Source: Orobanche coerulescens (Eukaryota > Streptophyta > Magnoliopsida > Lamiales > Orobanchaceae). From it: 64,000 bases of DNA. The stretch covers positions 107,448,501-107,512,500 of the forward strand of contig CM065814.1 of assembly GCA_033398695.1 (NCBI GenBank). Direction: 5' to 3'. The translations under genes and the position numbers were made by a program. The notes beneath the pieces were generated by a model that saw nothing but the letters and a program-made list of their open reading frames with translations, did no database searches and was not told where the DNA came from. Positions 45,293 to 57,368 of the stretch are shown here, piece after piece; position 1 is the stretch's first letter; each line of letters begins with the position of its first letter.

Positions 45293-45665
45293 AACATTTC
45301 ATTTTTTTACTTTTATTGTATATTTTATCCTATTGTCTTTTGCGTGTGGTGTATTTTGTGAGGAGGCGTCTTGATCAACCTATCTTCTGTTAGAGCAGCG
45401 TTATTCGAGAGTGCAGTTGCCAAAGTTCCCTTGGGTAAGTCTCATGTGAATTAGGCCATGGGCTAAGGTATGATTTTGAGCTTTTTCGCATCATATGCTT
45501 CTATGTATATATCACTCAATACTTTGTTGTCTTATAATTTGGGGTCTTCACGAAATGACCTCCCTACCGTAAAAAGTAGGGGCATGATCTGCGTACATCT
45601 TACCCTCCACAGACCCTGCTATGAGTGGGATATACTGAGTTTGTTTGGTTTGATTTGGTTTTCAT
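45001..45665 (+). mobile_element. LINE 3' end, RTE-type
   Basis: The coding tail at 45001-45292 is followed by a ~370-bp 3' region. That region contains GATCTGCGTACATCTTACCC, CCACAGACCCTGCTATGAGT and GGGATATACTGAGTTTG, a well-known plant RTE LINE 3' end that normally runs into (TTG)n; here the tail is degenerate TTTGTTTGG. The 5' part would be in or beyond the gap. Confidence 0.8.
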
Positions 45666-47066
45666 CATCCAATGCATATTAAAAAATAAAATAAATACAA
45701 TTAAAGTCTCTCACATAGTCAACTATTGTTGCAATATCACAACAATTCTCTTATTTTTTCACACGAATTTCCTATTTTTTGAGTGGTTGGAAATTAAAAA
45801 TAATTAAATACTTATCGAGACATATTTTTAAAAAGATTTATCGTCAAGTTTTATTCTATATGACCCTTTTTTTTAGAAATCATTTATTGATAATTATGTC
45901 GTTATCAAAAAAAATTGGTTACATATTTTATGAGGAAAGATTACACTCTGTTCCCATGAGAAAATTTTAAAAATAGATTTGTTTCCACGTTCTTTTTTGG
46001 CCCTTTTATGCCAAAATGGTCCAAATCGTTAAGTATTTAACGGTTCTGTTAAATGGCCAAATGTAATCCTTATATTTGAAAAAAATTACATAAATTATTT
46101 GGATATAATTAGAAATACACTCAAAATTTTCAAAAATATATAGTTGATTTCAAAAGTAAATAAATTAACAAATCTTTTAAAACTAAAAAAAATAAAAAAT
46201 CACTTAAAAATCACTTAAAACGATCAATTTTCATTTTCTGAAATTCTCTATATACAAAGATGAATCTACGAATTAGTATATTATTATTAAATTTAACTGC
46301 TTATGTATCTAGAAATATCTCTTTGAAAATTCATAAAATCAGTAATTATATAATTTAGTAAATATGAGTTTTTCATTTATTTTTTTATTTTATATTAATT
46401 AAATAAGATTTAAAACTAAGATAGACTAATTGAATTATTCCATAGTTTCTTTGATTTATTTATAAATAATAATTAAACCATTATTTCTACACTTTCAATA
46501 ATATTTTTTAATAAGATTATTTCGATTTATTTAATTGATTAGGATTTCCAGTACTTTATTATATATATTCAACACTTCTTTTGCAATACTCACAAACATC
46601 TTTCATTTCAGTTGATATTTCTTTTATTGTTATACCTAATTATAGTGACTAACTGATATAAACTAATTAATTAGTGGAAATATATAATATTTTTGCGAGA
46701 TTTTAGGTTTAAGTTTTTAATATATAGTGCATACTACTATATTAAATTTCTCTTTATTTGGGATTTATATTTTTTAGTTAAAAAAAAATATGAAATATTT
46801 TTATAAATATACTCAATTCTTATTTATTCGTAACCCATATTTCTTAATTCGTAAAAACTAATAATGTAAGTAGGAGTTATGTGAGGTATAATTATAATGT
46901 AATTAATGCAATGATGATTAATCCAGTAAATGATTGTGTGTCAGCTGAAGAGAGGATGACACATAAACACACGCAGCACTAGCAGAAGACACGTGGCAGC
47001 CGAAGCATCAGAAGCTGCCACTTAGGTTCAGCGTATTCTGCATTAGTATATAGGGAAGATACATAC
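45666..47066. other. AT-rich stretch without recognisable gene
   Basis: Long A and T runs and no ORF with codon character. The part near 45940-46080 (GATTACACTCTGTTCCCATG, then TTAAGTATTTAACGG) looks like a plant intergenic repeat, but I cannot name it. Probably unique or old intergenic DNA. Confidence 0.5.
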
Positions 47067-47079
47067 ACGCGCGCGCGCG

Positions 47080-47157
<78 letters not shown>
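47067..47157. repeat. Compound microsatellite (CG)n(CA)n(TA)n(GA)n
   Basis: Four dinucleotide blocks in a row. Adjacent blocks share one base of the unit. Confidence 0.95.
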
Positions 47158-47160
<3 letters not shown>

Positions 47161-47529
47161 ATGAATCAAATGAGAATAATTCCTTCGCCAAGAAATATGA
47201 ATAAATTTGAATTATTGATATTTGTGTCATCTACGCTCCAGATTACCGTTCATATAAAATATATATTTCATGTATCAAAATATCAATAAATAAAAATTAT
47301 ATATTATATGCATAAGGACGTCGATGCATTAAAGTAATCAATTTTATGTATAATTTCTTGTGAAAATAAATCTTGGTCATCTATTTAATCAAGATCTATG
47401 AACCAAATATATTCTTCTCTTAATTTAAACATCATTCTCATTAGAACGACCCAATGGCACAATATGGCATTAAATTAAATTATCAGATTACTTTGCTAGA
47501 AAAAAATATTGATTATGGGAAATCTATTG

Positions 47530-49240
47530 ACGGCCTCCGGGCCTGTTGTTGAAAAAAGAAAAAGAAATTGACGGACCGCCGAAAAGCATGTCGGCGCCCA
47601 AAAAAAGAAAAATAATGGTTGGCTGGCAGAAAGTAGGCCGACAGAACTACCGTTAAGAGAAAAAAAAAATTGGCCAGCCGCCGGATTGCATGCCGATGGA
47701 CCCTGCATTTTTTGGAAAAAAGGCCAGTTGTGGGCCACCTGAAAGTAGGTCGATGGGTCTGGCAAAAAAAAAGTCAGTCGTGGACGGGTCTTCCGTAAAG
47801 AAAATAACTGGACGCCGTCGACGGTGGCTGCCCACCGCAGGTCTGCCGGAAAAAAAAAGAAAAAGAACTGGCTGGCGCCGCAGGTCTGCCGGCGGCGGCG
47901 CCGAGGAAAAATTTGGTTGGTCGGCGACTCGTCTGAGGTGTGTCGGAGACTTCCATTAGGAAAAGGATTTTATTTTGAATTAGTTGTCCCTTTAATTTAA
48001 TATTCTAAGAGTGTTTTTGTAAATTTATTGTCGTTGAATATTTGATATTATTATTAGATTCAACACAAAGGGTTGGGAAGGGTGTATTAGTCTTTTCAGG
48101 TGCACACTAGACAACCAAACAATATTGTTGTCATTTATAATATAGATTTGTTGGTTCCCGAGAACTTATCGGCGACTACGGGACTACCGTTAAAAAAGAA
48201 GAGAAAAAAATTGACGGACCGCCAGAAATCATGCCGCAGGCTCGGTAAAAGAAAAAAAATGGCTATCCGCCGGAAAGCAGACCGGCAGACTTGTTTTTGA
48301 AAAAAAAAATAGCCGGCCACCAGAGGTCTACCGGTGGGCCTGGCATTTTAAAAAAATATGGCAGTCCGCCAGCGGTGGCCCCATTGAAAAGTCGGTCGAC
48401 GGGCCTAACATTAAAAAAATGAGCAGGCTGACGGCCTGGTGCTAAAATAAAGAATGGCCTGCTGATAGTGGCCACGTCGGAAAAATTTGTCACCCGGCAA
48501 CCCGTCGGAGGTCCATCGGAGATCCCATTAAAGGAAAGATTTTTTTAGATTATTTTTTCATTTAATTTAATATTCTAATAATACTTTTGGAAGTTTATTG
48601 TTTTTTAATTTTTGATATAATATTAAATTCAACACATGGAGAAGAGGAGGGGTAAAAAGATCTTTTCAGGTGCACACTACGACGACCAAAAAGCACCATT
48701 GTCCTTTATATTATAGACTAGAGATAACTTATGTCATAATGGCACGGTGGCGGTGCCATAATTGGATTAAGATAATTAAATTACCATATTACCTTGCTAA
48801 AGAAAATATGATGTTTTTCGAAAATCTAATGGCGGCCGACGGGCCTACTGGTGAAAATTGGGGGAAAATTGATGGACCACTGGAAAACATGCCACCAGGC
48901 CCAAAAATAAATAAAAAAATTAACCGATTGTCGGAAATCAGACCGGCGGACCAACCATTAACAAAAAAAAATAACCGGTTGTCGGAGGTCTAAGGCAGCG
49001 GCCCCGTCGAAAAGCAGATCGTCGGGCCTGTCGTTTAAAAAGCGATAGGCGCGGCGGTGGCCTTGGAAAACAGCGTGCGCGCGTAAAGCGGGGTGGTCGG
49101 CCATTGCTACAGCGGGCCAGTGTAGAAAAGAACTCATGCGGCGGCCCGTCGGAAAAATTGAAGGCTGGCGGTCGTTAAAAAAAAGGAAAAATTGGCTGGC
49201 CGCCGGCGATGGACCGCCAAAATGCGGACTTATAGGCCTA
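47530..49240. repeat. Array of A-tract plus GC-hairpin units (~50-60 bp)
   Basis: About twenty degenerate units, each an A-run of 7-12 followed by a GC-rich imperfect inverted repeat like GCCGCCGGAAAGCATGCCGG with GGGCCTGGC after it. It comes in three blocks (47530-47960, 48160-48530, 48830-49240). Blocks 1 and 2 end alike (TTTAATTTAATATTCTAA, then TTTTCAGGTGCACACTA). Blocks 1 and 3 begin alike (TTGCTA.A.AAAATAT). So a ~600-bp parent unit is itself repeated. No coding is seen. Confidence 0.75.
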
Positions 49241-49639
49241 GCAATTTTTTTTAAGAAACAATATTTCCAAATTCCAATAGCAGCTTACAATTTCCAGAAC
49301 AGCAGTGAGTTTCCCAAATTTCCAATACAGAAACACAAACAGCAGCAGAACAGCAGCATAGAGCAAAACAAGAACAAAATGGAACAACAAAATCTGAAAA
49401 TTAAAATAAAATAGCATAACTTAGCAAGAACAGAATAGCAAAGTGCAGAATTTAACAGAAAATCAGAAGGGAACAGAAAACCAGAATCTTAACCTTTTAA
49501 ACACATGTCAATCACTCAATAGTCGTTTATTCTTCATCAGTTATCTTCAAGCCTGCAATAATTTCAAAGTAATAATAATGTAAGATAACAAAAAAACTAA
49601 GAAAGAGTGAAAGTATGTGATAAGAGTTTACCATTTTCA

Positions 49640-51523
49640 ATCTCTTGAACAAGATCTTATTCCTCCTCCAAAGTTAAGACACGACCTTGACGTATCTAAT
49701 CTTGTGTACAAATCAGCATCTCAACATTTTAAAGAGTCAATGAAGCTCTAAAATCATCAATAACATGACCACCTATGGAAAAGGCTGACTTAGAGGCAAC
49801 AGTAAATATTGGAACAACAAATACATCTCTAGCCAACCTTGTTAAAACAGGATAATCTCTCTTATGATCATTCCACCACTGAAGTATGTTACAATCTATT
49901 GACTCAATTTCATCTTGTGTGATCTTATCGGCGGCCATGTACTTCTCCAACTCAGTTTGTGCCTCAACAGTCCATACACTTGCTTGAGTCCTATTGTAAA
50001 AGTCTCTATTAGGCTTGAGTTCTTTCTTAAGAGGTCTTCCAACTACACCAAGACCAACAGTAGACTGATTTTTGTAAATTGAGCGCGAAGTCTTAGAGAC
50101 AGAATATGTGAGTTACTTGTATTCTTTAAAGTGTTCTTTCAAAGCTACCATTGATGAGTCGGCCAAAGACTCTCCAATACTAGTACTAAACATATGAACT
50201 AGGCTTGCTTCTTAGAAAGTTATACATGTAATGAGGATCAAGCAAACTAGCAACATAGAAAATCAAATTGGCCTTCACCGTACCAATCCCTCGATACTTA
50301 TCAAATTTGGCTTTCACTTTTCCAGCCACCGATCTCAAATACAAATTTGAACCCTCAATCCACTCCTTGAATAAAGTATAGATTGTTCCAATTTCATCCA
50401 AAAATATATTTGCAGTCACATAATAAGTACCAGAAACTCTAACAGTAGCATCATGAAAATTCTCAAGAATAGTTTCCATGAAAGATGAAACTTCCCAATC
50501 ATAATCAGTATGATAAGCCTTTTCCCCTTCCTCGGGAAAATCAGCACGAAGCATCTTCCATTTTGTATCTCTCAAATTGAGACTCCTAACATACTTGACC
50601 ACATGACGAACTCGATCAATTGACTCACTATATTCCGATAAACCACTTTGCACAATCAAGTTAATAATGTGTCGTGCGTCTAACATGCATGTGTTTCCCC
50701 CCAACCACGGTTGTTCCCTTGTTCACAAACTTTTTTCTCAAGTAATTAACAATTACATCATTTGCAGTGGCATTATCTATTGTTATGCAAAAGATATTAG
50801 CAATTTCCCATGCATTCAAACACTCCTCAATTAAAAGGCCAACTTCTTCACCCTTATGCTCATGACATGTGACAAAGTTTAAAGTTCTCTTTTGAATCTT
50901 ACATTCATCATCAGCAAAGTGAGCAGTCAAAACCATATAAGAAAATTTCTGGTTAGATGTCCACAAGTCCGTAGTAATTGAGATACGTTGCCTAGTCAAC
51001 CTAAAAAAAGTTCTTAGCTTCTTCCTTTCGAGCTTATACATTTCCAAGCAGTCTCGACCTACAGTGGTCCTCGAGGGGATACAGAATAGAGGACACATAA
51101 TCGACATAAACATTCTAAAGCCTTCATTTTCAGTAAACTTAAAAGGAAGCTCGTCAATGATTATCATCCTAGCTAAAGCCTCTCGGACAATAGCTTGATC
51201 AAATTCAACTAGCTGACACATTTCCCTTTGCGACCCCCATCTTGACCCGATGTAGTACCACTAGCCCGACAATAATTTTTAATCACACGAGTTTGTTTAT
51301 TATTTGGGTTATGCGTGCGTGATTACGCACGACAGTTGTTCCAGTTGTAGACTTGTAAGCATAATTCTTTGGCAGCAATTACATCGGTACCTAATCAGGT
51401 TTGCGTCCTTTGGATCAGGATATGGGGTGAAGTGATCTCAAATGATCAATCTACCTTTTTGGCCTTTTATTTTAGTGTCCTATGTGCAGCAGGTTCATTA
51501 GGTTAATTACTTTGTGTTTGCGT
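49640..51523 (-). pseudogene. hAT-family transposase relic (body and C-terminal dimerisation domain)
   Basis: Three open pieces on the minus strand (51221-50661, 50704-50186, 49950-49729) form one protein in shifted frames. Family motifs: ITTDLWTSNQKFSYMVLTAHF-like (positions about 50990-50925), ITIDNATANDV, INLIVQSGL, and the hATC dimerisation segment (ILQWWNDHKRDYPVLTRLAR, GGHVIDDFRASL). This matches BED-finger hAT proteins of the RICESLEEPER/DAYSLEEPER type. A degenerate BED finger with RCNYCQ is readable near 51370. Stops and frame changes show it is dead. The Athila insertion at 51528 splits off the first 14 codons (63172-63131). It may have been an autonomous transposon or a domesticated gene. 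Confidence 0.85.
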
Positions 51524-51528
51524 CTCCA
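51524..51528. repeat. Target site duplication CTCCA (left) of the Athila
   Basis: Partner 63131-63135. Confidence 0.9.
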
Positions 51529-52581
51529 TGATGGACAAATTATATACTCGCAAGTGTACGAATCGCTTTTATAGGAAGCGGCAAGTAACTCCGAGGTCGA
51601 TCTCTCGAGGAATTGGAAACGGTTTAAAGTTCGATAATGTTCGGCAAATAGTCGAATGAACAAAAGTAAAATAAATTAAAATACATCATTGGTTGATAGG
51701 TTTACAATTAATAACGCATAAAAATAAACAAAGCGATAATAATACCAAATTAATTGTCGGATAATTGAGAGATTACAATAATGAGATTGATATGGGAATT
51801 TAGAGTCACCGACACACACATAATCAATTATTAGTTCCGAAACTCAAATAAATAAGGTTTGGAATTATCGATTGCTCACGATTAAAAGAAATCCGTTTGA
51901 TGGCAGTAATTCTAAAAATCACGATTGTTCTTATCGAAAATAAGAGATACTCTTTTGATGGGGATGAATCCCTAACTAACAATCAATTAACCGACTACTT
52001 TTGATGGAGTAAATCGTTAAAAGATCGCGCGAAAAAGCTCGAGAACATTTACAATCACTTCTACCGGACCGTTTGATGACGAAGACCGATAAAAATCCTC
52101 TATTTGAATAATAATTACAACAATGAAATAGGTTTGATGATCTAAATCAAAAATTCTAAAGCGAAGAACGAACAAGAGGAACAATCCCAAACTTTACCTG
52201 GAAAATCAATAGAAACTAATAATCGATAGCATGTGTGTGGCTCAATCTAAAAATCCATATGAAAAGATTAGCTACACATGATTATTTCAACAACAATAAT
52301 GGAAATTGAAGAACAAAACATGGTAGAAACTTCCCTTGAAAATGCCGGAATTGAATTCCCGATGAAGATTTGATGTTCTTCCTTCAAAAACTCATGACAA
52401 TTGATACAAGGATATGTAATATCTCACAAATGTATTTTTCACTCCAAGAACATACAAGGAAGATGATGAAACAATCTCACATTTTCCTCATTTTTTGGTG
52501 TTTTCTCCCTCAATCTTGTGTTTTCACCCCAAAATATCTCCCAAAAGATTAGAATATCTCACCTAGGTTCTCCACTCCTTA

Positions 52582-52588
52582 TTTTATA
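52582..52588 (-). promoter_or_regulatory. TATA box of the Athila 3' LTR
   Basis: The minus strand reads GGCTATAAAATAAGG; the palindrome array (52655-52910) begins about 70 bp upstream in that direction. The 5' LTR copy is 62393-62399. No hairpin surrounds it, unlike the Tekay-1, LARD and Tat promoters. Confidence 0.7.
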
Positions 52589-52654
52589 GCCAAAAGATCA
52601 AGAAAAGGACTCAAAATTGTGCAAAAATATCAAAGAAAATGACTTGCACCGAAA

Positions 52655-52910
52655 AGTGACACGGCCCGTGTCCTGGGACACGGCCGTGTCGTACTACCCT
52701 AGAAAGAAGAAAATCCCATTGTCCACGGACCCGGCCGTGTCCCATGACACGGCCGTGTTGTACTGTGCAAGAAGTGCAAAGTAGGCAGATCGTGACTCGG
52801 CCGTGTCTCAAAAGACACGGTCGTGTTGTACTGCACAGGAAAAGGGCTTTTTAACTATAAAGAGACCCGGCCGTGTTATATGGCACGGCCGAGTTGCCTG
52901 GTGCGGCCCG
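52655..52910. repeat. GACACGGCCGTGTC palindrome array, Athila 3' LTR
   Basis: Paired half-units such as GACACGGCCGTGTC and TGACACGGCCGTGTTGTACT, with GTACTG/CAGTAC spacers, six to eight in all. The 5' LTR copy is 62465-62715. Confidence 0.85.
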
Positions 52911-53320
52911 AGTTGTTTTCTTCTGTTTTGATTCCGGTTTTTGGTCTTCTTCGGCTTGATCCCTCGTTCTTGTATCAATACACCTCAGATTTAAGCATAT
53001 GATATACCGTTTCGAAGCTAATTTCACGAGGAATTTATATCAAAGGAGAACACATCTCAATTCGGAGTGGTGATTCTGGAATTTAGAAGATTCAACCGAT
53101 ACTGCTTCAATCTTTTGTTGTTTTAGGCCCCGTTTTAGCTCTTGATCGTCATAAACTCCAATATTAGCTATGAAAACGCATATTTCACCACAATCTTCAC
53201 TTGGTTACCTATAAATTAAAAACACAACATACCACGCATAAAAGAGAACAAAAATACTAGGAAGCAAACAAAAACAGGACTAGATAGAACAGAATGAGTT
53301 GATCAACAATCGACTCATCA

Positions 53321-53335
53321 AATCCCCCCAAACTT
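53321..53335 (-). other. Polypurine tract of the Athila
   Basis: The minus strand reads TTCAAGTTTGGGGGGATT next to the LTR start TGATGAG. Confidence 0.88.
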
Positions 53336-54883
53336 GAACTTTGATCGTCCCGAGCAATGCACTTTAAAATGACCACTCTCAAAAGGGGAACTCAACTGTC
53401 AAAATACCTCAAAGGACCTCTTCGAAAATTTCATCAATACTCACAAGTAAAATAAGTCGAGTTCTACAAAGTTTTCAAACCTCCGGGGTGTTTCCTTAAC
53501 ATCATAGTCAATACTTGGCAATATAAACCTCACCGGTCAAGTGTATTCACACACTCTCAAAGTGATAGGGATAAGTATACGCTCGGAACTCATTCAATGA
53601 AATAAGGAACCCCATAGGCTTGCCAATCGTCTTCATCTCTACCACTGTTTTGTGCATGCAATATTTTCGTGAATCAAAAAGGGCTTTACTCGGCTTGTAA
53701 TGTAGGCTTGGGTCGAGGTGGGATAAATATGGCTAAAGTGACTTGACTTGAGCAATTTTTAGAACTATATCACCATATTCGCTTTAGAAGCTCAAGATTT
53801 TTGAAGTTTCCTTCTTTCATCCCCTTAATTATGAACCACTTGCAACAAGCACTATCGAAAGTGAAAAACGCAGCGTCAAACCCTCCTTATTGCTTCGATT
53901 TTTTTTTTTGGCTTGGGTTGTTTCAGGATCCGTTTTACGTGAATGTAAACGATGGGTCACATGAATACACCTGGTTACTAGGATCAAAACATACACAACT
54001 GCTTCCAAGCATACTCATATCTAAGGTAACCGTTTTACGCAAATATAAACATGGGTCACATGAATACACCCGGTTACTAAGTTCTCAAAAATAGCGGAGT
54101 AATTATTTTCACCAATTCAATACTCCCAACAATATGTATATCACCCAATGTCACCACAATATTTGTATCCTCGTCAAAAATAATTTCTAATTGCTCGAGT
54201 AAGGATCGAAGGATTATAGTAATGGAAAGATCGATATGTGGTTTAACAATGAAATAGACAATGACCTCAATTGGGTTTATTTAAGGAATGATCAAATGTC
54301 GGGTTGGCCAAAATTGAAGGGTTAAGATCAAAGGCGCCAAAAATTATTTTCACTCAATTGCACACACACGCTAGTAGTTTTGAACAAGAAACCAAGGCAA
54401 GTTCTAGAGTCTTAAATCAAGAATGAAACACTCGACAATGAAACTTGCATTTTAGAAAATGCACGAAGGCTCGATAGCTCACAGGTAGGTTTGTTCATAC
54501 CTCCAAGATATTAAAACTACTTATTCAATTTCACACCCGTTTCGATTATCAACAATTTTTCCTCTACAAATTATCCTCGATTTGTATATCAAAAGCAATG
54601 AAATAAATCCGAGGCATTCCAAAAATTCATATTTCAAAGTTTTTATCAAGTTTGCAAAATGCTCAAAACACACCAAATAAAAGCACACCACAAATAAGTC
54701 TACTGACAAAAACAACCAAAAATAAACAAACAAGCAAAATAGTATCCGAAAACAAATAAAAACAAGAGTAATGAAGTATTTCTTGACCAACCCCCCAAAC
54801 TTGAATTAAAGAATATACGAACGAAGGGGGTATAATATTTAAACAAAAGAATTTCATTGGTCAAGAAATACTTACGATCGGTT
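53336..54883 (-). other. Non-coding Athila 3' region with a tandem motif and a second PPT-like tract
   Basis: No gene is seen. CGTTTTACG(C/T)AAAT followed by ATGGGTCACATGAATACACC and GGTTACTA occurs twice (about 53930-53985 and 54028-54082). At 54788-54803 the minus strand reads TTCAAGTTTGGGGGG, identical for 15 bases to the tract at the LTR. Confidence 0.75.
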
Positions 54884-56243
54884 TTACTGGTGGGGCGGAG
54901 GGAAGTGGCCTTGCTGGACATGCCACTCGTGCATTTGTCTCACAAGAGACAATATCTCGCGTCGCTCCCATCTAGCCTCCTCTCGGAAGGCTACGAACTC
55001 CTCCCTTAATGATGGGCGCGAGGGGGCACGTCCAATTTCGGCCCACCTTGACGTCTCAGGCTGATCTCTCGTGCTTTCTTCTTCTTCTTCGCTCTCTTCT
55101 TCTTCCTCTTCATCCGGGCCTCTTTCATAAGCCTTCTCCTCTTCCATCCTCTCTGCTCTATCTTCATCCATAATGCGCCTAGGTCGAACATTTCGGTCGA
55201 GAGGGCTGTGACCCGGTGGAGCCAATCCAGCTGATATCCGTGCTCGTCGATGTGCCTCCGTAGCCATTTGCAGATTTCCCATGTCCCGAATATTATTTAT
55301 GGTTGTCAAAGGCGGATTCGGGAGAAGGAAGTGGTCGTTGTCGGTCTGGAGGAAGACTGTGCGCTGTTCATAGTCCAGGATGTTCATTACCTTCATCACG
55401 GAGATCGAGAGTAGCTTATTTCCTAGAAGGGGAGTCCTATGAGCTAAGGAAATCTCGAAGTGAAGTGCGATAGGGGTAATAAACCCCCTATCCATATCTC
55501 CCCCTTTGGCTTTGTCGCGACATCCTCAAAATGTTCTGCTACCATAGCCCCGGTTGCTGGAATTGAGTTTTCGAGCATGTGAGTCAGGATGTATAAATCC
55601 CGCAGTGAAATGGGCCCGTTTTTTTTCGTCCATATATAGTATTCACAACCACCTTGTGTAGATATCTGAGTATTGGATTGCGAATGTTTGATCCTTTAGC
55701 CGATCTTGCAATATAATATGGCGCCTCATTCCCCGGGTATTCCACCATGGCTCTCCAATAGGTTTCACAAGCGAACCGGTTTATCGGGTAATGGCCGTTG
55801 TGTTTTGCATGAAAAATTTCTTCCAGCTAGACGATGGTTAGTCTCTCTTCATTTTTGTTGAGCCGGAATGTCATTTCGGTTGGTTCTCGAGTCACCGGAT
55901 CTCTTCTGACAGTAAGAGTGCTGAGAAACTCCATCGTCAGACACCTATAAGTCGGCCATTGTTGCGTCATCATCCACGCCTAATTCACTCTTTCAAGGAA
56001 TTTCATCATGTCTTCTCTTATCCCCATTGCGTTCATGCATTCGTCATCGGGCCACCTCGTAGGGAGCATTTTTTTCTGACCCAGCATTTCCCACCTTTCA
56101 TATTGTGTTTCAGGGAGATCGATTCCATAAGAATCCGGAGTTTCCACAGCCCTTTGAATAGCCATTCTTGCCGGCTGCACTTGTTCCCCGCCGTTCCTAC
56201 CCCTTCCGCGCTGAGAATTTTTTCGTCCTCGTCCTCGTGCCAT
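54884..56243 (-). pseudogene. Athila env-position ORF (ATHILA ORF-1-like)
   Basis: Likely start at 56243 (MARGRGRKNSQRGRGRN), directly after a splice acceptor. The ATHILA ORF-1 pattern follows (PTRWPDDE, TYRCLTMEFLSTL, FRLNKNEERLTIV, NGHYPINRFACETYWRAM, ISLRDLYILTHMLEN, GGFITPIALHFEI-type). The C-terminal part has an acidic run and REEFVAFREEARWERREILS. Breaks: stops at 55980-55982 and 55827-55829, and a frame change near 55495 in a run of Gs. No signal peptide or membrane helix is visible, so calling it an envelope rests on position only. The Pfam family PF03078 is my best match; function unknown. Confidence 0.75.
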
Positions 56244-56246
56244 TTT

Positions 56247-56591
56247 CTGCAAAAATTTCAATTTATCAATTATCTAAGGACTTGATAACGTATTCCTCCC
56301 CCAAACTTATAGCAAACAAATAAATACCCCCAATATAAACATTATTGATCAAAACAACTCCCAAGCAAAATATATCGTTTGAATTCATCATCTTCATCAT
56401 GGAAAACATCCCTTAATTACAAGAATTTCCAATCGAGAAATTTAATCATCAAGCATGAAGAATTATTGAAAATCCCCAAATTTCATCTCCTTCAATTTAT
56501 TCAAGAACCCTAGATAATCAAGGACTAGTGATTCTAATTATCATAGCATGTTCATAACCAAGAATAATCATCAAAAACATGAGAAACATAC
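56247..56591 (-). other. 5'UTR intron in front of the env-position ORF
   Basis: The minus strand reads ATCAAG|GTATGTTTCTC ... GAAATTTTTGCAG|AAAATGGC: 345 bp, T-rich, with donor and acceptor close to plant consensus. The acceptor is four bases before the ATG. A PPT-like AAGTTTGGGGGAGG lies inside it near 56297-56309. Confidence 0.7.
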
Positions 56592-56837
56592 CTTGATTTC
56601 GGAGATATTGAAGAGAGAAAAAAAATTAAAAAGCGGTCCCAATTCGCCCGATTTGCCCCCTTGAAGAGTAAAATTGGTTGAAAAATGATGATTATGTAGT
56701 AGATTCTTGTATCTCCCTTTGATTTTGCACAAAATTTCTTTGAAAACCAAGAGAAAAATCGATAGTATATGCTAGGGTTCGGAGGGAGGAAAAAAAAATC
56801 TGGAGAAGATGGAAATGGCGATTCGGCCGTGCTCTCC

Positions 56838-56844
56838 TTATATA
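56838..56844 (-). promoter_or_regulatory. Internal TATA box upstream of the env-position ORF
   Basis: The minus strand reads GGACCTATATAAGGAGAGC, about 600 bp before the ATG and 250 bp before the intron donor. It is followed by a CT-rich leader (TCCATCTTCTCC) and preceded by a palindrome array as in the LTR. Confidence 0.7.
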
Positions 56845-56851
56845 GGTCCGA

Positions 56852-57170
56852 CCGACACGGCCGTGTTGTATATGACACGGTCGTGTCGTACTGTTCAGAA
56901 TAGGCAAAACCCACTATCTAACCGACTCGGCCGTGTCCTGTGACATGGTCGTGTCATACTATCCTACAAAACAAACTTTCACTGTATTGACACCCGGCCA
57001 TGTCCTATGACACGGTCGTGTCGTATTGTACTGAAAAATAAATTTCTCACTGTTTTGAGGCTCGGCCGTGTCCTGCGACACGGTTGTGTCATATTAGCCC
57101 AGAATATCAAATTCCTCCTTTTTTGAGACTCGGCCGTGTCAGAGATAACTCGGTCGTGTCCAACCTGCCC
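56852..57170. repeat. Internal GACACGGCCGTGTC array, Athila
   Basis: Five pairs of diverged units (GACACGGCCGTGTT, GACACGGTCGTGTC, GGCCGTGTCCTGTGACATGG and others) at about 60-70 bp spacing. Same unit as the LTR U3 array, but the flanks are not an LTR copy: the TATA context and leader differ. Confidence 0.82.
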
Positions 57171-57368
57171 AGATTATTAGTTTCTGAAAACGCACTCGTT
57201 TCCTGCAATTTTAACACCCGCAGTTGAACCGGTCAGTTTCGAATCAAGTAAAAACAAATAAAGAAAATAAATTCAAAAAACAAAAGATGAAAAATCTAAC
57301 TAAACCGTTGGGTTGCCTCCCAAGTATCGCTTTTTTATAGTCATTAGCTCGACTTTTTTCCGTCTTGT

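Larger units (their letters stand above)
51529..53320 (-). repeat. Athila 3' LTR
   Basis: Plus strand TGATGGACAAATTATATACT to CAATCGACTCATCA. Contains the CGGCCG palindrome array and a TATA box. Next to the PPT at 53321. Confidence 0.94.

Noticed and set aside
45940..46960. Hidden gene in the AT-rich stretch
   Set aside because: No ORF with codon bias, no splice-consistent exon chain and no RNA gene motif could be seen.
48640..48722. Possible Helitron 3' end (GGTGC...GCACC stem, then CTAG near 48718)
   Set aside because: The stem is 5 bp with a ~19-nt loop and too far from CTAG. The sister block ending near 48145 lacks it, and no 5' TC end is seen.
54884..56243. True envelope glycoprotein
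   Set aside because: No signal peptide, cysteine pattern or membrane helix is visible; only position and the ATHILA ORF-1-like sequence support the label.
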